Shown here piece after piece: positions 11,577 through 23,055 of a stretch of 64,000 nucleotides of DNA (its first letter is position 1; each line of letters begins with the position of its first letter). Source of the stretch: Agarophyton chilense. Lineage: Eukaryota; Rhodophyta; Florideophyceae; Gracilariales; Gracilariaceae. Position numbers and translations under genes: made by a program. The stretch covers positions 2,356,001 through 2,420,000 of the forward strand of contig JARGXX010000068.1 of the NCBI GenBank assembly GCA_030374765.1, given 5' to 3'. Below the pieces are notes generated by a model that saw nothing but the letters and a program-made list of their open reading frames with translations, ran no database searches and had not been told where the DNA came from.

Positions 11577-11969
11577 ATGGTTGAACTGCGTTGAATATCC
11601 CTAGCAGTTATGAGATCTTCCAGACATGACGAATCAGTTTTTGTGCATTGAAAACGAACGAAAGAAATGTCGGGTAAATGCCGGAGTGATTGGCTCTGAT
11701 CCTATTCATTACTGTCTCATATCTAAGGAACCAATTCATGTCATTTGTGACACATCACCGGTAACAACGATAATAAAAAAGTACTGTTCAGACAAGTACT
11801 TAGAAGGCTGCGTTGTCTGCAGTGCATGCAAAAATTCAGCCGGCGCAAGCGGCGGAGCGAGAGGTGTGTGCAGTGCCACTGAGGGGAAGTAATGAAGAGA
11901 CAAAACAGATGATCAGAACTCAACCAGAGTCGTTGGAGACCTAATTACATCCGATATCAAGGCATTGGT
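11577..11969. other. No gene recognised
   Basis: Short opposing frames only (88 codons plus, 60 minus), without motifs. Confidence 0.35.
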
Positions 11970-13292
11970 TTATGTTGAAACTCGAGACTCTCGGGAAAGG
12001 GCACTATTTTTGCATTGCTGGGAATCTTCGAGCTGAAAGCCCTGAATGTGATCGATGATGTTGATCATACGTGCTTGGGCGTCTGTGAACGAGAAACATT
12101 CATTCGTCCGATGTACAGCAGCCGATCTGGCCGACATGGAAATATCATCCTCGTCTTCCATCGCGTTCATGAGCGTGGAAACAACAAGCGCTCGAAACTC
12201 GGTAGTGTCGGTGGATGCAACGCTAAAAATACACGAGAGGGTGACAAGTGAGTGAGAGGCCGCAGTTCTGACATCTGGCGGATGTGTTCTCGATTGAGAA
12301 CCGATGAGAAAAAGCTGTAGTGGCAAAGATTGGTCGTGTATCAACGACGGAACTCGTAACGCCGAATCTGAGAACGCGATGTACCCAAAACCACGGAGCT
12401 TGTCTGAAAACGATGGAGCTCTGTGAGTATCATTGTTTACGAGCTTCAAAATGAGCGATATAAACGGATTTGAATTGGCTATCAACACATCCACGTCACA
12501 ATTGGCGGTCACAAACGGCACAAATTGCCTGCCGAACGCCTGTAATCTTTGCTGAATTCCCGGCGTGAACAGACTATGTTGAAACACATCAAACACCTCT
12601 GAGAAACAGTTTGCACAAAGAGTGACTCGAAGTAGAACTTTACAGAGAATATCGATGCGCAACGGAATCCCGGCTTGAATGTCATTAAACATTTCAATCA
12701 GAGTGGCGGCGATGGCAGGTCAAGCCCCCAATATGTCACATGTATCGACGCGTTTGATAGCCTCCTCATCTGCGGACATGAGCGTAGTGCGAGACGCTGT
12801 GCCAGCAGCTACCAGGAAGAGCCTAAACACCTCTGCAGCAGTTTGAGCGTCATTGAAATCCGCATAATCTGACGTGACGCGCACAATCGCCAAAAACGAA
12901 GGTTTGGGTAGCGTTGTTTTGAGCGTTGCTCGCAAAGCAAGCAACGTACACGAAAAAAAGCACATGACGGCTGAATGCAAACACGACGAAATACATTTCC
13001 ACAACGACTGTGGCTGATTGTTTGAAGAAAACGGCGACCCTTGAGCGGGCGGGCGCACGGCCAGAAAGTGAAGCGTGTCTCGATTTTGTTGCGAGCTGAC
13101 GCGCTCCGCCGCATCGACGAGCGCCAAGAACGCAGCAGCCTGTTCAGAACAGTGCAGTCGGTCAAAAAAACGTGCTAAATAGCCGCTCTGAATGGCGACG
13201 TTGGCGGTGAGCACAGCGGTTTGAGCAGCGGTGGCAACTTGCAACACCTGTTCGAACGGTAACTTGAACTGAGGGTTTGATCGGATGCGCAC
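11970..13292 (-). pseudogene. HEAT-repeat/karyopherin-like gene split by one in-frame stop
   Basis: Two minus-strand ORFs (13292-12720 and 12692-11970) are in the same frame, separated only by a TGA at 12720-12722. Read together they give about 440 residues, rich in Ala, Leu, Phe and Ser and helical, with phrases such as AAFLALVDAAERV and AAEVFRLFLVAAG. This suggests the alpha-solenoid of an importin/exportin-type protein. The frame is also open upstream of 13292 to a stop near 13375 without an ATG, so the start may lie in another exon or be lost. GC is higher than in the neighbouring transposon debris, in keeping with a former host gene. The family is an inference from composition. Confidence 0.35.
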
Positions 13293-13375
13293 GTTGTTGT
13301 GATGAAGAGTTTGGATACATTTAGTGCGCGCGGAGACGGAGCGAGTAGAGACAGCGGATAATAACGCAGGGAGTT

Positions 13376-14039
13376 AGCGAGCTAACACTTTTGAAATACT
13401 CGTTCGTTCAGTACGAGGATGAGGTTGCTAGTGGCTTCTACTGCCTGCTCACAAGGTGTCGACCAGTGTGTAAGGGGGATGGGGCGAGGATGAAGGTGAT
13501 TGAGCTGGTTGCAATGGGAGACCTACTTGACAGCTTCTTCCTCAATAGGGTAGCGCGGGCAAAGATAGATGGCGCAGTACAGTAAGCGCATATGCTATGC
13601 CCACCTGGAAGACACGATTTAAATAACTGTACAAAAGAAACTGCTGTCTAAGGACTACGGCGAGAAAATATGGGCAACTTTTTGTGCTGTGTAATTGTAT
13701 GACCGAAAAAACCACCAAACTCGGTCAGAATAAGAGGCGCCTTAACGGTTCCAGAACTTAAGGGAGTTCATTTAGCCGAAAAGGGCAGCCCCTGATCCAA
13801 AGTTCCGAAGTCTGGCCCAACGCTTCAAAATCGGGCTGAACTTCGTCCAATTTTGGCACAGTTGATAATTTTTGACCTATCCCCGACCGCATTACGGTAC
13901 ATTAAAGATTTTATGAGAATTTGCTACTTGCTATCTGGCCACGCGGCGACCATGTTTTGACGCCCAAAATATTTCTTGTGATTTCATCAAGGCCTTTTTT
14001 CTGCCATATTTTGTCCAGAATCATTGTTCATAGGAAATA
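13376..14039. other. No gene recognised
   Basis: Short frames only. The copia similarity resumes near 14.04 kb. Confidence 0.35.
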
Positions 14040-14715
14040 TCAGTCTCTGGCTTGATCTCTCCTGTTCCTTGGGTCAGGCTTTCTTCCATCAGCATACTTT
14101 GCCACATCAAAGATGCAGCAAGAACTGGAAAATATGAGAGTGAAGCCCCTGATAGATGCTAATGCTTTGCTACAGAAAATATGGGACGTGGAGCCAATGT
14201 TCTAATACATACGTTCTTTCAGAGGAACAGTCGTAACCTTATTAAGATTATGTGATGCATCACATGGAAATAGAGATATTTCCTATGGTTAATCAGTACT
14301 AATATACGGTATTCGATTCAACACCGCTATTAACGATGAAACTTGTTTGCATCCTCTCTACTGGTTTACCACGAAACGAAAACCCGTTACCTATTCATTT
14401 TTCGGTGCTGAAATACTCCCTTGCCCCGAAGCGGAGAATAGAAGATTCGACATGTAGATGACATTCGCAAACATATTCCCAAAAACAAACATCGCGCACC
14501 ATATCCTTGCCGAGTACAAAGCTACCTTCGATATAACAACCAACCTGTCCGAATGGCGCGAGTTTTGCATCAGGAACACGGTAACGAATATAAGAGATGT
14601 ATTTGAAGTTGGAGAACTGGACGAAATTACCTGCATTTCCGGGACTATGAACACTGCGGACGCGGTAACCAAACGAAGCATAAAAAATTCTCTCAGAATG
14701 AACAGCATATTTTAG
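14040..14715 (+). pseudogene. Copia RNase H end, remnant
   Basis: The frame 14458-14715 reads ILAEYKATFDITTNLSEWRE, then IRNTVTNIRD, GTMNTADAVTKRSIKNSLR. The phrase 'N.ADAVTK' close to the end of the polyprotein is the copia RNase H hallmark ('ADxLTK'). Upstream, in other frames, HIKDAARTGKYES may be the preceding segment. The polyprotein ends at the TAG at 14713. It lies on the same strand as the copia integrase and RT pieces at 4.4-6.5 kb and could be the other half of that element. Confidence 0.6.
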
Positions 14716-17700
14716 GATGGGTTCTGGAGGAGATGTATTTGTAAACATATGAAAAAGAGCTATGCAAGATTAAAAGTACTCGCAATAGTGGTTAGAATTA
14801 GAAGATATCAACGCGAAGGTAGGGTGTATAAAATACATACAACAACAGCCGATGACGTACAAATAATTCGATCTTGTAAATCACCCTGAGTGTCCGCAAG
14901 GTCACCTAGTTTCTCTATGTAAAATCCTTACGATATCCATAGAGCTCTCAGAGATACTTCTGGCAGATTCTTTTCGCCGAGTATTGTTTTTGTTGAGATT
15001 TTTCTTACCACTGCACATTTATGAATTTCGAAAGCATGTCCGAAGCTCACATTATAACTGTATAGTCCGCAAAATCCAAGAAAAGCCACACCCCTGTTTG
15101 TTGATGCAATGCATTTCTTTCGTGTTTCCTTCAAAACAATCTTTTGTAACGTTTAACAAGAACAAATGTAACGCTTTTGATTCAATTAAATAACGTTTTC
15201 TACTTCTCCACACTAGACCAACTCCTGAGATAGTGATTTTATACGTTTTTCTTACCTGTAAATTCTTCATACAGGTTTTTGGACTGTAGTCTACGAAAAT
15301 ATTTTTTGTTAAAGCCAACATCATCACAGAAAGACAGCAACTATGGGTTGTCTTTTTATCATTTCACGTTCACCCTGCCTTCACGCAAACACAATGCATA
15401 GTGGCAACCGAGACTACCACTTCCAATAATGAAGCCCCATTCAGTTCCCTTCTCAACATCCCTGCACCGGTCATCATCAACATCATCATGACTGACAAAA
15501 CACAGGCTCCCTTCTCTGAAGTGAACACCAAAAGTACGGTCAACCAACCAGCATCTTCTAAACAAGCAGTTAACGCACTAGGACTACTTACCGAAGTTCC
15601 AGCTACGCGAACTACAAAACTCTAGCGGTACAGCTCCACCCGGCACGACACCGATTCTTATGATGACTGTGACTGCCCAATTGTCACATAATTTATTAGT
15701 GCGGTGGGTCAAGAGCCATTAGTCAGTTGGTAAGATTCACAACTTCCGAGTTCCGTTTTCTCTGGTACGGAATGTTTCACAGCGTTTTCGAAAATTGGTC
15801 AGTCAGTAGAGGTCGAAAATCCATGTTCAAGTGCAAAGACATATTATTTATGACGTTTAAAACAGTAAAACATAGGAAAAATTAGACTTTCTAGCATTAT
15901 TTTTTAACGCAATATGTTCTAAAATTTAGCGTGCAATCATGTATTTCATCCAAATGGTGTCAAAAAATATGTCAAGTGAATGCGTGGAAGCCTGGAGAAA
16001 TGGATGGACAATGAACCGTATGGTTCGAGAAAGAAAAGATTTCGGGACACATTAGTTGGCCCATTTCGCCACAGATGTTCATTTCAAGCAAGCGTTTAGG
16101 CCCAGTGAAACTTTGCAGAATGAAAAAAAATATTACAAAAGGAAACATAAGTTACATGGGGTGTGTTATAATCCAAAACGGTAGCAAGGGGTGTAAGACC
16201 TGTCGATTGTAGGGAGGGCGGGATGTTCTCGGCCTAGGAGGAGGAGATTGAGGATACCTGTAAGGTATGGCACCATCAGCCACTGAAGGGTGCAACAAGA
16301 ACGGTGGGCTCACTCAGAAAAGGTTGGTAGACAATGATGCACAGCGCAAGCGGGTCCGAAAAACTGGAAAGACACAATGCTTGTCTTTATGGTCGACTGT
16401 AGACACCAGTTGTATAATAGGTGCTTGTTTTTATAATCATGACAGGGTTGGCCATGCTTGGTGAAGATATATACCTCTCACCAGCCATCCAACCTACGGT
16501 GGTGCTTTTCGACACGTGGCTACGTAATGTGCATTTCAGAAGCGCCTCCCTACCAATTTGCTTTTATCTAAATAATACTAAAGCAACGAAAATCTAAGTT
16601 ACTTCCTAAAAAAACTACTGTAGTACAGAACGCATACAGGCAAACATCCAAGTCTACCAAGGACATAAATAACTCATCCATGGAGCTCACTTTCCTACAT
16701 GGGTACAAAGAAGAAGTTTTTGTGCTTCCCAATGGTGTGAGTTTAAGATGTAGCTTACACTTTCCTAGGTTTGTGTCGAAGATAGACATTATGCTTTCTG
16801 TGACCGACTTTCGATGAACTGTATGCTGTTCCACTATGGATTGTAGCGTAATTTATAGCAGGTGGATGTTCACAAATACACGGCATGAAGCGGATGTCGT
16901 CTCGCGAGCTACTGTTTCGGAAAAAATGTGTATGAAAGGGTGTGATCAGGAGAGCGTGAGAAGAGAATTTTTTTTTGTAGAATCCAAATAATACTTTGCA
17001 TACGGCGGTACGTGTGGCACACTACACAGGCTCGACAATCCCTTTTTAATCATAAAAGAACAACAAAACAACAAACAAGCACAAAACAATCAATAAAGAT
17101 GCCTTAATCAGTTCAAAGCAAAGTAAATCTTCGGGGGAAAAGCTAAAGCTCGATTTTGAATAGCACAGAAAGTAAAGATACTTTTCAGTTTATAGTGGCT
17201 TTAGAATTGAAAGCGAACACAAAGATAATGGTAAGTTGGTTGTTGGTTGGCCTCTGCCTTCTTCAACCGGGGCCAAGCTTTTATTACGCCATGAGGCAAA
17301 AGAGCTACTCTACTGTAATGTCTACATTGTGGTATCTAAAAAAAAAATTATTCTAGAATTAACGAATAAAGTATTTGGTGGTCACACCGTACAAGAGTAC
17401 AGTAGTTCAAGGCTATTATATAAATCCTGATTTCTATTTTTTTCGTGCTGTGTAGACGCAGTTTATGCGCATGAAACGCAATGCATCTGGATAGTAAGGG
17501 TGGTACGGCACATCATACACGTCTCGCCGCGTATGATATAATTCAATGTTTGAATTTAACTTTAGATCAAGTTTGGCTTATCTTTGATGAGCTACGGCTG
17601 GCTGCGACGGCGGCGGGCACTTCCCTTGGCTTTAATTTAAGAAAGGCTTTCAGGTCGACGCCGTGGTTGTCTCCCTGGTGTGCCTCTCTCTTTTATCCCA

Positions 17701-18813
17701 CCCACCCGCCCTTCTTTGGACAGGTGCCACTCTCTTTATTAATTGAAAATTTATCGAAACGATAATGGTAATTTAATGAAGGACCTAACATAACACGTAT
17801 TACACACGTAAGGGTTTGGACCCCCTTAGGTCCCAACGAATTGGTCTGGTTACCGTGGGCACATGCTAACACAATTCAGGTGCATGATTGGGGGCGGGAC
17901 TTCCTCATTTTAGTGAGGCTGGGGGATGTAGCTGCGGCCGTCTGGTTTAGAGACGTTTTATCGCTACAAGGTAGTTCGCGGGGAACTTTAACGGGCGCAC
18001 ACTCGCGTTGCACCTAAATTGTAGGACTGGTCATCGAGAGGGCGGGAGGAACTGCGGTTGCCACTACACGCGTTGGGGGTGATCAGCCCACTGCTGTTTT
18101 TGGGAGCAAAAATGTTACTCGGCGTCGGAAACTCTCCCCCCCTCACCTTTAATACAGTTTAGGTGATGAACGGCTAGTTTAGTAGGATCTATAATATTTG
18201 TAACGGGAAGAGATCGCCCTTATGTCACACTAGTAGGCACTCCACCCGTGGAGCGGGCCTCTACCCAATTTGGGGCCCAGTGTTTCCTTTTGGAATTAAA
18301 ATGAAATCGTTTCATGAAGTAACTCTTCTCATAATATCTCGTTACCGATTGCAGTACCAAGAATTCCTTAGAAATGAATATTGACTTCAATTTTTTTCAC
18401 TCATTCGACTCAACTTGCATTTTATGAAATGCACGTTTAAGCGACTGATCTTTCTTTTTTCAAATGCTACAACTGCGAATTGTGCCCTGAGGTACCTTTT
18501 GGTCAGCTAACGTCTCCGTTGTAAGCCTCAAGCACCCCTTAGAGCCTTTATCATTTTTCTAGTTTTTGTAACTTCTCCAAAACGTCATTTTTCGTCGTTA
18601 GCTGTATTTGAGGTCTAGTTTGAAGTCCATTGCTACCGTCACAGTCTTCTCTTTCGTTCATTTTTTGGTATTTCGCCTATTATATACCTATCGAGTATTT
18701 TAATCTGAAATCTTACTTACTGAACTATAAGCTTCACTCTCACACATTAGTGTCGACTGTTTAGTGAAAGGGTAAATTCTGATCGAGAACCCTTTTGTTA
18801 ATCTTTTTGAGGT
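14716..18813. other. Long AT-rich stretch without recognised genes
   Basis: Frames are all below 95 codons and lie on both strands. A Thr-rich 74-codon frame (15401-15625) and a 94-codon frame (17481-17765) have no recognisable features. A more GC-rich patch at 17.8-18.3 kb has no open frame and was checked for structural RNA without success. The right end is the target site of the gypsy element that starts at 18819. Confidence 0.45.
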
Positions 18814-18818
18814 GTTTG
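18814..18818. repeat. Target site duplication GTTTG, left copy
   Basis: GTTTG directly precedes the TG start of the left LTR. The same five bases follow the right LTR at 24097-24101. Five bases is the usual size for Ty3/gypsy integration. Confidence 0.85.
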
Positions 18819-19218
18819 TGCAACAAGTTGTCATTTGTCAAAGGTCTGCACTGAGTACGATTCAACATGGGGCACGTAAGTACAGATTAATGCAAATTGT
18901 CAGCACTCAGAATCTTCGATTCTGCTCTGAATCGATAGGTTACGGTTTGGATGTCCTTCTAGGCAGCGGAAGACAGACAGAATTGCACTCAGTTTGCAAG
19001 ACAGAAACTTCGTTTCTGGCCTGCATTTGAATGGGTTGTCTCGATTCAAGGTTCCCGGCAATTGTAGAAGGGACACTGCCGACAGGGCCCGAGAGTTTAA
19101 TTCTAATTCTGGTTGTAAGTTATAAGAAGACTGACGGGACCCCTATAAAAATGGTCATTGACGTCGGTTCGCAAAAGAGGATTTCCTCATCGACCCTCAG
19201 AGACTAAAGTTTATTTCA
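18819..19218 (+). repeat. Left (5') LTR of the gypsy element
   Basis: It starts TGCAACAAGTTG and ends TTTATTTCA, and is matched base for base, with about 18 differences, by 23698-24096. A TATA box (TATAAAA, 19144-19150) lies about 70 bases before the end, the likely transcription start of the element. Confidence 0.95.
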
Positions 19219-19219
19219 C

Positions 19220-19236
19220 TGGTAGCATCGCGGGTT
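19220..19236 (+). other. Primer binding site
   Basis: TGGTAGCATCGCGGG begins one base after the LTR end. TGGTAGC at this position resembles the initiator-methionine tRNA type of PBS used by many LTR elements. The tRNA identity is inferred from the first seven bases only. Confidence 0.55.
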
Positions 19237-19279
19237 TTAAGACCACAACGATGCTTTCGTCTAAATCGTTTGTTGCAAA

Positions 19280-20107
19280 ATGGCCGCTGCTGGAGGCGTT
19301 GGGTCGATCCATCTCAAGCCGAACAAGCCAGACTCGTTCGAAGGAACTCGAGACTTCCTTGTCGTAAACACGTGGGTTTACAAGATTGAACAGTATCTAT
19401 CCATACTGCAGTTGGCCAACCCGAATGCTCCTATGAGTGATGAAAATCGTATAATGTATGCATCTACCTTTCTGACTGGGACTGCCGCAGTATGGTGGTA
19501 CATTGTACTGCAAGGTGGTCAAACGCCAATTACTTTGGATGCGTTCAAACAGGCTGTCGTTGCAGAATTTGTCCCTCAAGGTCACGTGCGCAGAGCTCGG
19601 TATAAACTCCGTAAGCTTACGCAGGTTTCGTCAGTGGCGAAATATATCTCCGACTTTCGCAATATTGTTCTCACCATCCCGGACATTACAGATGGGGAGA
19701 AGTGGGATAAATTTTGCACAGGATTGAAGACGGAGATTCGTATTGAGGTTATGAAGCCGGCTGCTGCAACATTCGAAGAGGCCACTAAAATCGCTTTTCG
19801 AATTGGCAGCGCACTCTTCGCTGCTGGGCGAATGGGAGGGATCAGAGATAGTGGAGCGAGTCCCAGAGAGGAAGCTCCAAATCCGATGGAAATTGGAAAC
19901 ACAGAGACCCGTAATGGGAGACGGGGTAGTTTCGACCCTGCTCAGCGTGAGGAGGACCGCCGCAATAACGATTGTTTTAGGTGTCACAAACTGGGCTGTC
20001 GCCCGTGGAAACATTACGGACGAAAGCCTGTTTCGAACAATGTTGCTGTCGATCAGAGAGATAAGGCGGATGTCAACTATGAGGCAAGCAATGATGCGAA
20101 AAACTAA
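19280..20107 (+). CDS. Gypsy Gag, intact frame
   Basis: The frame gives 275 residues. The first 30 include KPDSFEGTRDF, and residues about 60-180 carry the Retrotrans_gag pattern (AAVWWY, then FKQAVVAEFVPQG, KLTQVSSVAKYISDFRNI). Near residue 235 there is one zinc-knuckle-like motif, CFRCHKLGCRPWKH. The spacing is right for a knuckle (C-x2-C-x4-x-x4-x), but the third and fourth ligands are Cys then His instead of His then Cys. ATG at 19280 is the first in frame, 61 bases after the LTR. Gag would form the particle and bind the RNA. The frame ends at a TAA preceded by a slippery-looking run. Confidence 0.85.
   Translation: MAAAGGVGSIHLKPNKPDSFEGTRDFLVVNTWVYKIEQYLSILQLANPNAPMSDENRIMYASTFLTGTAAVWWYIVLQGGQTPITLDAFKQAVVAEFVPQGHVRRARYKLRKLTQVSSVAKYISDFRNIVLTIPDITDGEKWDKFCTGLKTEIRIEVMKPAAATFEEATKIAFRIGSALFAAGRMGGIRDSGASPREEAPNPMEIGNTETRNGRRGSFDPAQREEDRRNNDCFRCHKLGCRPWKHYGRKPVSNNVAVDQRDKADVNYEASNDAKN
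20098..20104 (+). promoter_or_regulatory. Candidate -1 ribosomal frameshift site G AAA AAC
   Basis: In the Gag frame the codons are GCG AAA AAC TAA. Pol lies in the -1 frame. That frame is closed by TGA at 20092-20094, so a ribosome must slip between 20095 and the Gag stop. The only slippery run in this window is GAAAAAC, close to the A AAA AAC type known from retroviral and retrotransposon gag-pro junctions. After the shift the frame is open through protease and RT. A downstream pseudoknot was not established. Confidence 0.5.
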
Positions 20108-21342
20108 AAGGTCCTTCTGATTACAATAAAATCACTCCAGAAGGACCTTTGCAAAACGAGTGTACCCCCCCGCAGTCAACGACAACCTCTCCCGAAGTGA
20201 GTGCTTTGAAGGGTAGCACTGATGGCCTTTTACCAGTCCATGACCTCATTGTGTTCGAAGGGGAAGTGTTAGGGAATACTGTCAGCATCTTAAAAGATGA
20301 CGGTTGTAACACCAATATCATCTCAACGAACTTCGTGAGTAGGCACCCCAAACTCTTCGTCGTTCAGGATGCGAATGTTACTATCACGCATTCTAAGCGT
20401 GACTCGGTTGAGTACGCCTTGGGCATCATCTTAGACACAGAGATTACGATTGGAAGTCACCGCTACTCTACGAACTGGGCTGTGGCTGACTGTCGTTACG
20501 GCGTTTTATTAGGCATGCCGTGGCATGTCGAGGACAACCCAGTTGTGGACTATTCTTCCGCATCCGCCATCGTCAAAGGAATGCCACTTAATATTGCGCA
20601 CAGACACAAATCTACGAACATTCGCGTTTCTAACATTGGGGTGAAGAAATTTCGCAGCATACTGCGTAAGGGAACCAGAAAAAACGTTGAAATCTTCCAG
20701 CTGGTCGCCTCTGACCACTTTTGGAAAAAAGAGGGCCGGCAAAACTTTTATGAAATGGACGTGAGAGTTCAGCGCTTGGTAGAGAAGTACGAAACGGTCT
20801 TTCGAGATGACTTACCAGATGGTCTTCCCCCAAAAAGGGAACTTGACCATGCTGTTGCAATAGATGAGACAGCGAAACCACCCCATCGACCATTGTATCA
20901 ACTCTCCCCAGCTGAGCTCGTCGCAGTCAAGGAGTATTTGGTTCAGCTTCTACGGAAAGTAAAGATCAGGCGCAGTAAGTCTCCATTCGGTGCCTCTCTC
21001 TTCTTTGTGAAGAACAAGGATAAATTGAGAGCTGTCGTCGATTATCGTGCACTAAATCGGATCAAGAAACGAAACAACGCGCCATTACCGCGTACCGATG
21101 AGATGTTTGATCGTTTTGGGGAATCCCAATACTTCTCAAAGTTGGACCTTAAGACCGGATTCCACCAGATCAGAGTACGACCGGAGGATATCGAAAAGAC
21201 GGCTTTCAATACAAAATACGGACAATTCGAATACCTCGTAATGCCGATGGGGTTGTGTAACGCTCCTGCGACATTTCAGACGCTCATGAACAAGGTATTT
21301 CACGATTGTATTGACGTCTTTATGGTGTGTTTATATGCATGA
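20107..21342 (+). pseudogene. Gypsy Pol, first part: protease and reverse transcriptase, broken at the active site
   Basis: The frame carries a retropepsin-like segment (ILKDDGCNTNIIS, with DDGC where DSG/DTG is usual) and then ALGIILDTEITIG and VLLGMPW. RT follows with DHAVAIDETAKPPHRPLYQL, KSPFGASLFFVKNKD, LRAVVDYRALN, FSKLDLKTGFHQIRV and FEYLVMPMGLCNAPATFQ. The frame ends at a TGA at 21340-21342. Reading one base over, the sequence continues VYMHELLIFS, where the YxDD catalytic box should be. Both Asp residues are changed, to His and Glu. The RT is therefore both frameshifted and catalytically dead. Confidence 0.9.
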
Positions 21343-21924
21343 ACTGCTCATATTCAGCAAGACAGAGGCAGACCATTTGCGGCATTTGGAACACGTTCTG
21401 TTACGGTTGAAGGAAGCTGAACTGAGTTTCTTGGTTTGTTGGTGGGGGTAGATGGAATTCGGGTCAACCCGGAAAAAGCAGAGATTGTGAGGCAGTGGCC
21501 TCGACCAACTACATTGACGGAACTACGCGGCTTCGTTGGACTCTTGCAGTTCTTCAGGAGGTTCATTCAAAAATTTTCTGCCATTGCTGCGCCCATGACA
21601 GCTCTCACCAAGAAACACAGCGGCATACACAACTGGGACAAGGCGTGTGAAAATGCTTTTCAAAGATTGAAGAAAGCGATTACGGAGGCTCTGATATTGG
21701 TTGCACCGACATGGACGAAGCCATTCAGATGCCATGTTGACGCGTCCCAAAAATCCGTCGGCGGGACGTTAACCCAAATCGACGACGAAGGGACTGAGCG
21801 AGTTATTGCTTACTTTTCAAAGAAACTATCTTCCACCGGAGAGGACTACACAGCAAACGAAAGAGAGCTCCTCGGCCTCGTTTACTTCCTCAAACGATTT
21901 CGTTGCTACCTAGAGGGTACATAA
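21343..21924 (+). pseudogene. Gypsy Pol, middle: RT thumb and RNase H, ends in nonsense codon
   Basis: After a second frame change near 21430, with a probable small deletion of the conserved segment before 'FLG', the frame reads GVDGIRVNPEKAE, then LRGFVGLLQFFRRFI and the RNase H start HVDASQKSVGGTL (first Asp) and ANERELLGLVYFLKRF (catalytic Glu). It stops at TAA 21922-21924. The next codon continues in the same phase as FELFTDNQ, so this is a simple nonsense mutation inside RNase H. Confidence 0.85.
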
Positions 21925-21930
21925 TTTGAA

Positions 21931-23055
21931 TTGTTCACAGACAACCAGGGTTTACAGCACTTTTTAACTAAGCCTGACATGAGCAGGAAGGAGGCGCGAT
22001 GGTTAGATCTGCTTTCGCATTTTAACATCTCGAAGGTTAACTTGAAACCAGGTCGCGTTCATGTCTTGGGGGACGTTCTCTCTAGAGCCCCGCACGTGAT
22101 GAACGAGACGGTCCTGGATGTCAACAATGCTCAGCTCTCTTCGCCTGTTTTTCGTATGAACTTTGAAGATCACTACGAGGATGACCAGCTCTTCGGCCCG
22201 ATATGGAGATCCTTCAAGAAGGTTTGGCCGAACGAAACGGTTGAAAGGGATAGAGTACAGCGGATGCAAAATCTATTTCGCTTCCAGGATGGAAAACTGT
22301 ACTACGACAACAAGATTTGCGTTCCCCGCAAGAAAGTGCGCGATATACTGTGCATGGCGCATGAAGCGAAGACAACTGGACATTTCGGTTTTGCAAAGTC
22401 GCTCTCTCGCTTGACCTCGTTCCACTGGAAGAATAAGACCCGGGATGTTCGACAATACAGTGAAGGATGCCATACTTGCCAGCAGCAGAAGGATTACGGA
22501 AAGAAGAAGTTCACTGACCCAACCACACTTGATGTTCCAAGAAGAAGGTGGGGTTCTCTTGGTACTGACTTCATTGTCTCCTTACCCAAGACGCAGAAAG
22601 GTCACGACGCCATTATGACCTGGGTGGACCGTCTCTCCAGAAGGGTGCATTTCATAGCACGCAGGAAGACAGACACGGCCGTCAATACGGCAGATGCATT
22701 TTTCTCTAATGTTTTCAAACTAGACGGGCTTCCAGATGGCATCGTTAGTGACAGAGATCCGAAGTTTACCTCAAAATCTTGGCCTCATGTCATGTCGTTG
22801 TGTGGGGTTGTCTCGCAGATGAGCACAAGCAACCACCTTCAAACAGATGGGGCCTCCGAAGTCATGAATAGAATGGTGGAAAACTATTTGCGCTGCTATT
22901 GCTCCCTTCGACAAGATGATTGGGACATTCTTCTACCAACAGCTGAATTTTCATACAACTCAGCAGTTTCACAAGATTTAAGAGCGTCACCTTTCGAGGT
23001 AGATCTGGGATGGAACCCCAAATCACCATTGGATCTTTTAGACCAAACAGATTGA
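21931..23055 (+). pseudogene. Gypsy Pol, third part: RNase H end and integrase core
   Basis: TDNQGLQHFLTKPDMS and VLGDVLSRAPHV complete RNase H. Integrase follows with an H2C2 zinc finger (H..H in HEAKTTGH, then CHTC) and a DDE core: GTDFIVSLP, SDRDPKF and GASEVMN, with exactly 35 residues between the second Asp and the Glu. The frame closes at TGA 23053-23055, and the reading goes on in another frame as SIEALDDFKNRL. The three integrase catalytic residues are still present. Confidence 0.9.

Noticed and set aside
17820-18330. GC-rich patch as structural RNA or organelle DNA
   Set aside because: No conserved rRNA or tRNA motif could be recognised and no organellar reading frame is present.
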